NCBI RefSeq assembly: GCF_024436055.1
Contig: NZ_JANFNH010000045.1
Coordinates: 1-59,339 of the forward strand
Direction: 5' to 3'
Length of the DNA: 59,339 nucleotides
DNA from: Streptantibioticus rubrisoli
GTDB lineage: Bacteria > Actinomycetota > Actinomycetes > Streptomycetales > Streptomycetaceae
Shown here: positions 54,119 to 59,339 of the stretch, in pieces
Position numbering within the stretch: the first letter of the stretch is position 1
Layout: each line of letters starts with the position of its first letter
The notes under the pieces: model-generated
Seen by the model: only the letters and a program-made list of their open reading frames with translations
Told to the model about the DNA's origin: nothing
Database searches by the model: none
Program-made: the position numbers and the translations under genes

Positions 54119-55192
54119 CTAGGCCGCCGAGGTCAGTTCGGCCGCGACCAGTTCGGCGATCTGCGCGGTGTTCAGCGCCGCGCCCTTGCGCAGGTTGTCG
54201 CCGCACAGGAACAGGTCCAGCGCGTACGGGTCGTCCAGCGCCCGGCGCACCCGGCCCACCCAAGTGGGGTCGGTGCCCACCACGTCGGCGGGGGTCGGGA
54301 ACTCGCCCTCCGCCGGGTTGTCGCAGACCACGACGCCCGGCGCGCTGCCCAGGATCTCGTGCGCCCTGGTCACCGTCACCTCGTTCTCGAACCGCGCGTG
54401 CACGGAGAGCGAGTGGGTGGTGATCACCGGCACCCGCACACAGGTGGCGTTCACCCGCAGGTTGGGCAGACCGAGGATCTTGCGCGACTCGTTGCGCACC
54501 TTCAGCTCCTCGGACGACCAGCCCTCGTCCTTCAACGACCCGGCCCACGGCACGACGTTGAGCGCCAGCGGCGCCGGGAACGGCCCGAACTCGCCCACCG
54601 CGCGGCGGACATCGCCCGGCTGGGTACCCAGGTTCGTACCGCCGACCTTGCTGATCTGCTCGCGCAGCGTGTCGATCCCCGGCTGCCCGGCGCCGGACGC
54701 CGCCTGGTACGAGGAGACCACCAGCTCGGTCAGCCCGAACTCGGCGTGCAGCGCGCCCATCGCGACGATCATCGACAGCGTGGTGCAGTTGGGGTTGGAG
54801 ATGATGCCGCGCGGCCGCAGCCGGGCGGCGTGCGCGTTCACCTCCGGGACGACGAGCGGAACGTCCGGATCCATGCGGAACGCACCGGAGTTGTCGACGG
54901 CGACCGCGCCCTTGCTGGCGGCGATCGGCGCCCACTGCGCGGAGACCTCGTCCGGTACGTCGAACATCGCCACGTCGACGCCCTCGAAGGCCTCCTCGCT
55001 CAGCGCGATGACCTCGACCTCCTCACCCCGCACCACGAGCTTGCGGCCCGCCGAGCGCGGCGAGGCGATCAGCCGGATCTCGCCCCAGACGTCCTCACGG
55101 GACGACAGGATGCCCAGCATCACGGTGCCCACGGCACCGGTGGCGCCGACCACGGCCAGGGTCGGCTTGTCCTTGCGGTCGGTGGCGGTCAT
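54119..55192 (-). CDS. asd: Aspartate-semialdehyde dehydrogenase
   Basis: The 357-residue NADPH enzyme makes aspartate semialdehyde from aspartyl phosphate for lysine, threonine, methionine and diaminopimelate. It has the Rossmann loop [13 protein letters not shown], the catalytic Cys in SNPNCTTLS (near 136) and the His/Arg region [17 protein letters not shown]. Its ATG overlaps the ask stop (ATGA), so the first two pathway steps are translated together. Confidence 0.97.
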   Translation of the reverse strand: MTATDRKDKPTLAVVGATGAVGTVMLGILSSREDVWGEIRLIASPRSAGRKLVVRGEEVEVIALSEEAFEGVDVAMFDVPDEVSAQWAPIAASKGAVAVDNSGAFRMDPDVPLVVPEVNAHAARLRPRGIISNPNCTTLSMIVAMGALHAEFGLTELVVSSYQAASGAGQPGIDTLREQISKVGGTNLGTQPGDVRRAVGEFGPFPAPLALNVVPWAGSLKDEGWSSEELKVRNESRKILGLPNLRVNATCVRVPVITTHSLSVHARFENEVTVTRAHEILGSAPGVVVCDNPAEGEFPTPADVVGTDPTWVGRVRRALDDPYALDLFLCGDNLRKGAALNTAQIAELVAAELTSAA

Positions 55193-56460
55193 CGGCCGGT
55201 ACCTCCGTAGACCACGGCCTCGTCGCTCTCGCTGTCCAGGCCGAACGCGGTGTGCACGGCGCGCACCGCCTCGTTGACGTCGTCGGCGCGGGTGACCACC
55301 GAGATGCGGATCTCCGAGGTGGAGATCAGCTCGATGTTGACCCCGGCGTTGGACAGCGCTTCGAAGAAGCTCGCGGTGACTCCCGGGTTGGTCTTCATGC
55401 CCGCGCCGACCAGCGAGATCTTGGCGATCTGGTCGTCGTAGCGCAGCGACTCGAAGCCGACGGCGCCCTTGGTCTTCTCCAGCGCCTCAAGGGCCTTGCG
55501 GCCGTCGGTCTTGGGCAGCGTGAAGGAGATGTCGGTCAGACCGGTGGACGCGGCGGAGACGTTCTGCACCACCATGTCGATGTTGATCTGGGCGTCCGCG
55601 ATGGCACGGAAGATCGTCGCGGCCTCGCCCGGCTTGTCCGGCACCCCGACGACCGTGACCTTGGCCTCGGACGTGTCGTGGGCAACCCCCGAGATGATCG
55701 CCTGCTCCATCGGCTGGTCCCCTTGCGGTTCGCTACTGACCCAGGTCCCCTTCAGCCCGGAGAAGGACGAGCGGACGTGGATCGGGATGTTGTATCGGCG
55801 TGCGTACTCGACGCACCGGTGCAGCAGCACCTTTGAGCCGGAGCTTGCCAGCTCCAGCATGTCCTCGAACGAGATCCAGTCGATCTTGCGGGCCTTCTTC
55901 ACCACCCGCGGGTCGGCGGTGAAGACACCGTCGACATCGGTGTAGATCTCGCACACCTCGGCGTCCAGCGCGGCGGCGAGGGCCACCGCGGTGGTGTCGG
56001 AGCCGCCCCGGCCCAGGGTAGTGATGTCCTTCTTGTCCTGGGACACCCCCTGGAAACCGGCCACGATGGCGATGTTGCCCTCGTCGATGGCGGTCCGGAT
56101 CCGGCCCGGCGTGACGTCGATGATCCGCGCTTTGTTGTGGACCGAGTCGGTGATGACTCCCGCCTGGCTGCCGGTGAACGACTGTGCCTCGTGTCCGAGG
56201 TTTTTGATCGCCATCGCCAGCAGTGCCATGGAGATCCGCTCTCCGGCGGTCAGCAGCATGTCGAACTCGCGACCGGCAGGGATCGGAGAAACCTGCTGCG
56301 CCAGATCGATCAGCTCGTCCGTCGTGTCACCCATCGCCGAGACCACGACGACCACCTGGTGGCCGCTCTTCTTGGCATCGACGATCCGCTTGGCGACGCG
56401 CTTGATGCCCTCGGCATCCGCAACGGAGGAGCCGCCGTACTTCTGCACGACAAGGCCCAC
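55189..56460 (-). CDS. ask: Aspartate kinase (alpha subunit, with internal start for beta)
   Basis: The 423-residue kinase starts at GTG 56460 ([18 protein letters not shown]) with GAGGAG seven bases upstream. Catalytic motifs are [17 protein letters not shown] and [15 protein letters not shown]. Two ACT domains follow for allosteric control by Lys and Thr. An ATG at 55710 ([15 protein letters not shown]) is preceded by AAGGGGA at proper spacing and would give a 173-residue beta subunit, as in the alpha2beta2 enzymes of Corynebacterium. Confidence 0.97.
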   Translation of the reverse strand: MGLVVQKYGGSSVADAEGIKRVAKRIVDAKKSGHQVVVVVSAMGDTTDELIDLAQQVSPIPAGREFDMLLTAGERISMALLAMAIKNLGHEAQSFTGSQAGVITDSVHNKARIIDVTPGRIRTAIDEGNIAIVAGFQGVSQDKKDITTLGRGGSDTTAVALAAALDAEVCEIYTDVDGVFTADPRVVKKARKIDWISFEDMLELASSGSKVLLHRCVEYARRYNIPIHVRSSFSGLKGTWVSSEPQGDQPMEQAIISGVAHDTSEAKVTVVGVPDKPGEAATIFRAIADAQINIDMVVQNVSAASTGLTDISFTLPKTDGRKALEALEKTKGAVGFESLRYDDQIAKISLVGAGMKTNPGVTASFFEALSNAGVNIELISTSEIRISVVTRADDVNEAVRAVHTAFGLDSESDEAVVYGGTGR

Positions 56461-56680
56461 GTGCGCTCCTCGCAACTGTGTCTTCTGGGGGCTGCCCCAG
56501 ATCCCCGTTTCGGGGTATGCGTTCGGCTCAGTCTAACGAGCGGGCGGAATCCACCGCGTATGTATCAAAGTGTGAGACGCAAGGCTCACTCCATGATCAG
56601 CCGCTCAGCCGCTTGCGCCGCGAGCCTGCCCGCTACGCGGCGGCCCACACGAAGACGTGCCCTACCTCACAAATCGTCCG

Positions 56681-57358
56681 TCAGCCCTCACGCCCGCCGA
56701 GCTCGGCGGCCATGACCTTCCCGGCCTCCTCGGCGAGCTGCTCCTCGCCGACGGAGTCGTCCGTGTCCAGCCCGTCCAACTCGTCCAGCGGCGAATCCAG
56801 CCGGACATGGGCGACCAGCGACTGCAGCGCACGCAACGAGGCGCTGGCGGTCGGCCCCCAGTTGGACAGGTAGGAGAACTGCCACCACCACAGCGCCTCG
56901 CTGACCCGGCCCTCCCGGTAGTGCGCCAGACCGTGGTTGAGGTCGGTGACCACGTCCGCCAGGTCGTCGGAGATCCGGCAGGCCACCGGCATGCTGCGCG
57001 GCACGTACGGATCGAAGACCTCGGAGTAGACGTCCACCGGTTCCAGCAGGGCGGCCAGCCGCTCCCGCAGCTCGTCGGCGTCCGGCTCCGGGCCGACGTC
57101 CGGCTCATAGCGCTCGTCCGGAACGATGTCCTCATGAGCGCCCAGGCGGCCTCCGGCGAGCATCAGCTGGGAGACCTCAAGGAGCAGGAACGGTACGGCG
57201 CTGTCCGGTTCGTCGCCCTTGGCCACTTCACGGACCGCGACGATGAAGCTCTCGATCTGGTCGGCGATCTGGACCGCGAAGTCACCGGGATCCCCGGACT
57301 GCTTCGGGTCGCGCCCCTTCAACCGGCCGCCGCCGTTGCGTACTGCGGTGTCAGACAT
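56681..57358 (-). CDS. DUF5063 protein
   Basis: The 225-residue acidic protein, from the ATG at 57358 (MSDTAVRNGGGRLKGRDPKQ) with GGGAG about ten bases upstream, contains FAVQIADQIESFIVAVREVA, LLEVSQLMLAGGRLGA and ALWWWQFSYLSNWG; the last four regions are helical. No catalytic motif. It lies between recR and ask as in other streptomycetes. Its start codon and ribosome binding site sit in a copy of the recR 3' end. Confidence 0.85.
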   Translation of the reverse strand: MSDTAVRNGGGRLKGRDPKQSGDPGDFAVQIADQIESFIVAVREVAKGDEPDSAVPFLLLEVSQLMLAGGRLGAHEDIVPDERYEPDVGPEPDADELRERLAALLEPVDVYSEVFDPYVPRSMPVACRISDDLADVVTDLNHGLAHYREGRVSEALWWWQFSYLSNWGPTASASLRALQSLVAHVRLDSPLDELDGLDTDDSVGEEQLAEEAGKVMAAELGGREG

Positions 57359-57406
57359 CGAACAGTCGTCTCCCTTCGAAGGCACGCCCAACGTGACCTC
57401 GTCGGC
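57355..57406 (-). repeat. Diverged duplicate of the recR 3' end
   Basis: Bases 57355-57406 align with 57487-57539, the last codons of recR, at about 42 of 53 positions with one gap (hand count). The protein echo is ADEVTLG in both. The copy includes the ribosome binding site and start codon of the DUF5063 gene. Confidence 0.75.
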
Positions 57407-57482
57407 AGCAGTATGTTCCGCGTCCCCCGCACCGCTCGACCCCGGGGGGTTTACGCGTCGCTGAACGCTCCCTGGCATGACA

Positions 57483-58082
57483 TCACACATCGAGCAGCCG
57501 CCTCCCCTCGAAGGCCCGGCCCAGTGTCACCTCGTCCGCGTACTCCAGGTCGCCGCCCACCGGCAGACCACTGGCCAGCCGGGTCACCTTCAGGCCCATC
57601 GGCTTGACCATACGGGCCAGATAGGTGGCGGTGGCCTCGCCTTCGAGGTTCGGGTCGGTGGCCAGGATCAGCTCGGTCACCGTGCCGTCCGCGAGCCGGG
57701 CCAGCAGCTCCCGTATCCGCAGGTCGTCCGGGCCGACGCCCTCGATCGGGCTGATCGCGCCGCCGAGCACGTGGTAACGGCCCCGGAACTCCCGGGTCCG
57801 CTCGATCGCGACCACGTCCTTGGGCTCCTCGACCACACAGATCACCGCGCGGTCGCGGCGCGGATCCTGACAGACCCGGCACTGCTCGCTCTGCGCGACG
57901 TTGCCGCAGACCGAGCAGAACCGCACCTTCTCCTTGACCTCGGTCAGCGCGTGGGCGAGCCGCCGCACGTCCGTGGGGTCGGCCTGGAGGATGTGGAAGG
58001 CGATCCGCTGGGCGCTCTTGGGACCGACGCCGGGCAGCCTGCCCAGCTCGTCGATGAGGTCCTGGACCACGCCTTCGTACAC
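57483..58082 (-). CDS. recR: Recombination mediator RecR
   Basis: The 199-residue protein has a helix-hairpin-helix [17 protein letters not shown] (16-32), zinc cysteines 56, 59, 68 and 71 ([16 protein letters not shown]), and a Toprim domain with [17 protein letters not shown]. With RecF and RecO it loads RecA on gapped DNA. It is encoded downstream of ybaB and dnaX, the classic bacterial order. The complete C-terminus [19 protein letters not shown] is intact. Confidence 0.97.
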   Translation of the reverse strand: MYEGVVQDLIDELGRLPGVGPKSAQRIAFHILQADPTDVRRLAHALTEVKEKVRFCSVCGNVAQSEQCRVCQDPRRDRAVICVVEEPKDVVAIERTREFRGRYHVLGGAISPIEGVGPDDLRIRELLARLADGTVTELILATDPNLEGEATATYLARMVKPMGLKVTRLASGLPVGGDLEYADEVTLGRAFEGRRLLDV

Positions 58083-58125
58083 GGAACGCCTTCTCTCTAC
58101 GGTGTGCGGTTGTGCGGGCCTGCGA

Positions 58126-58461
58126 TCAGAAGGGCAGGCCCGGGATGCCGCCGCCCAGGCCCTGGGCGAGCGGGCCGAGCTTGGCCTGCTGCAGTTCCTG
58201 CGCCTTGCCGTTGCCGTCCCGCACGGCGGCCAGGATCAGGTCGGCGAGGGTCTCGGTGTCCTCCGGGTCCACCGCCTGCGGGTCGATGACCAGGCCGCGC
58301 AGTTCACCGGCGCCGCTGATCGTGGCCTTCACCAGACCGCCGCCAGCGGTTCCCTCCACCTCGGCCTCGGCCAGTTCTGCCTGGGCCGCGGCGAGGTCCT
58401 GCTGCATCTTCTGCGCCTGCTGCAGCAGCTGTTGCATGTTCGGCTGACCACCGGGGATCAC
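58126..58461 (-). CDS. YbaB/EbfC nucleoid-associated protein
   Basis: The 111-residue protein begins [20 protein letters not shown] with a long Gln-rich helix, then [32 protein letters not shown], the family core. It binds DNA as a dimer. It lies between dnaX and recR, an order conserved across bacteria. Confidence 0.95.
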   Translation of the reverse strand: MIPGGQPNMQQLLQQAQKMQQDLAAAQAELAEAEVEGTAGGGLVKATISGAGELRGLVIDPQAVDPEDTETLADLILAAVRDGNGKAQELQQAKLGPLAQGLGGGIPGLPF

Positions 58462-58622
58462 GGGTTCGCTCCTGCCGTCCGTACGACTACCTCTTACGTA
58501 TGCGCGAGCCTACGTGCTCGAACGGCGCAGCGCGCTACGCCGTGCGGAGGACGCGCGTGGCGGCGCGCGCCCGCCTCAGCACCACGCTTTCACGGCTCGC
58601 GCGATGGCGAAACCGCTGCCGC

Positions 58623-59339
58623 TCACTCGTTGGTGATCTCCTCGATCACCGTGGCGCCCAGCTCGCGCACGATCAGGTCGTGCCCGCTGAGCGCGGTGTC
58701 GTCGAGATCGGGGTCGTCCTCCTCGGGGATGTCGTCCTCGATGGCGACTCGCGGCGGCGCCTCCGGCGCGGGCGCGGCGGGCGGTGCGGCGGGCGCCGGG
58801 GCGGCGGGGGCCGCCGGAGCCGCGGGCCGCGCCGGTGCCGGGGCGGGCGGTGCGGGGCGCTGGCCACCGCCGAAGCCGCCGCCGGACGGGCTGGCGGGCG
58901 CGCCGCCACCCGAACCGCCGAAGCCGCCCGAACCGCCTGGGGAGGCTGGGCCGCCCGCGCCTCCGGACGGGTCGACGATCGCCTCGATCTTCCACTGCAC
59001 GCCCAGCGCGTCGCTGACCGCCTGCCGCAGCACCTCGTCACTGCCGCCGTTCACAAAGCTGTCGCGGGCGCCGGGGTTGGCGAAGCCGAGTTGGAGCGTG
59101 GTGCCGTCGAAGCCGACGACCTGGGCGTTCTGGCTGAGCAAGATCCAGGTGAAGCGGCGCCGGTTCTTCACCGCCTCCAGGATGTCCGGCCACAGCTGCC
59201 GCACCCGGGACGGATCGCCCACCGGCGCGGTCCCGGAAGCCGCCGCGGGCTGCGGGGCGGGCGGCTGGGCGGCGGGGGCCGCCGGAGCGGGCGGTGCCGC
59301 CGCGGTGGGCCAGGCGCCGGGGCGGGCGCCCGCGGCGGG
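58623..59339 (-). CDS. dnaX: DNA polymerase III subunit gamma/tau, C-terminal part
   Basis: The frame enters from the right edge and stops at 58623. The visible 238 residues comprise an Ala/Pro/Gly-rich linker, then a folded module VRQLWPDILEAVKNRRRFTWILLSQNAQVVGFDGTTLQLGFAN followed by DSFVNGGSDEVLRQAVSDALGVQWKIEAIVD, typical of the DnaX C-terminal domain. A second Pro/Ala/Gly linker and an acidic end DDIPEEDDPDLDD follow. The ATPase core lies outside the window. Confidence 0.93.
   Translation of the reverse strand, partial: PAAGARPGAWPTAAAPPAPAAPAAQPPAPQPAAASGTAPVGDPSRVRQLWPDILEAVKNRRRFTWILLSQNAQVVGFDGTTLQLGFANPGARDSFVNGGSDEVLRQAVSDALGVQWKIEAIVDPSGGAGGPASPGGSGGFGGSGGGAPASPSGGGFGGGQRPAPPAPAPARPAAPAAPAAPAPAAPPAAPAPEAPPRVAIEDDIPEEDDPDLDDTALSGHDLIVRELGATVIEEITNE

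Overview
The window is a gene-dense, very GC-rich stretch of actinobacterial chromosome. A BldG-type anti-anti-sigma factor of exactly 113 residues, a WblA-type WhiB protein, the long Tmk with an N-terminal membrane half, and frequent GTG starts and ATGA gene overlaps all point to the family Streptomycetaceae (Streptomyces or a close relative). The content is core chromosome rather than a mobile island. Gene order matches, block by block, the Mycobacterium tuberculosis segment from holB/topA through the ssd-tad locus, acs, marP, nth, crp, the paired ArsA-like ATPases, whiB4, ponA2, and then asd/ask, recR and dnaX. This correspondence is from memory and was not searched.

Layout. (1) 1-13082: replication and membrane functions on the minus strand: start of a secreted hydrolase, holB, tmk fusion, topA, a SAM methyltransferase, a lipoprotein and a proton-pumping pyrophosphatase. 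(2) 13517-14441: bldG with its anti-sigma partner, ending in a clear terminator. (3) 14571-23044: a DECH helicase facing a seven-gene, translationally coupled Tad/Flp-like secretion operon (CpaE-like, TadA ATPase, TadB/TadC-like, DUF4244 pilin-like, two TadE-like). (4) 23516-31653: HAD phosphatase, degenerate Fic-fold protein, CooC/MinD-like ATPase, beta-carbonic anhydrase, acetyl-CoA synthetase and NhaA antiporter. (5) 31725-37406: holin-like protein, epoxide hydrolase-like enzyme, MarP-like membrane protease, CoA-type Nudix, endonuclease III and Crp. (6) 37852-47351: MBL hydrolase, Nudix, RidA, DUF4177, two ArsA-like ATPases, WblA, a class A PBP, a perfect parS site, YqeY and a metallophosphoesterase. 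(7) tRNA-Pro(CGG), then a 0.6-kb gene-poor stretch. (8) 48169-59339: PP2C phosphatase, S9 peptidase, SURF1, an ECF sigma with its membrane partner, asd-ask, DUF5063, recR, ybaB and the 3' end of dnaX.

Functional themes: DNA replication and repair (holB, topA, nth, recR, dnaX, helicase), chromosome segregation (parS), developmental regulation (bldG, wblA, crp), cell-envelope secretion (Tad-like locus, PBP), and a loose group of pH or ion-homeostasis genes (carbonic anhydrase, NhaA, MarP, H+-PPase). The points most worth a second look are the parS site, a duplicated recR tail that supplies the leader and start codon of the DUF5063 gene, the stop-less TadE-like gene running antisense into the helicase, the 373-residue extension of the CpaE-like protein, the degenerate Fic motif, the altered N-box of the BldG partner, a 78-bp duplication in tmk, and a set of apparently leaderless genes. 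I found no CRISPR array, no intact insertion sequence and no biosynthetic cluster.
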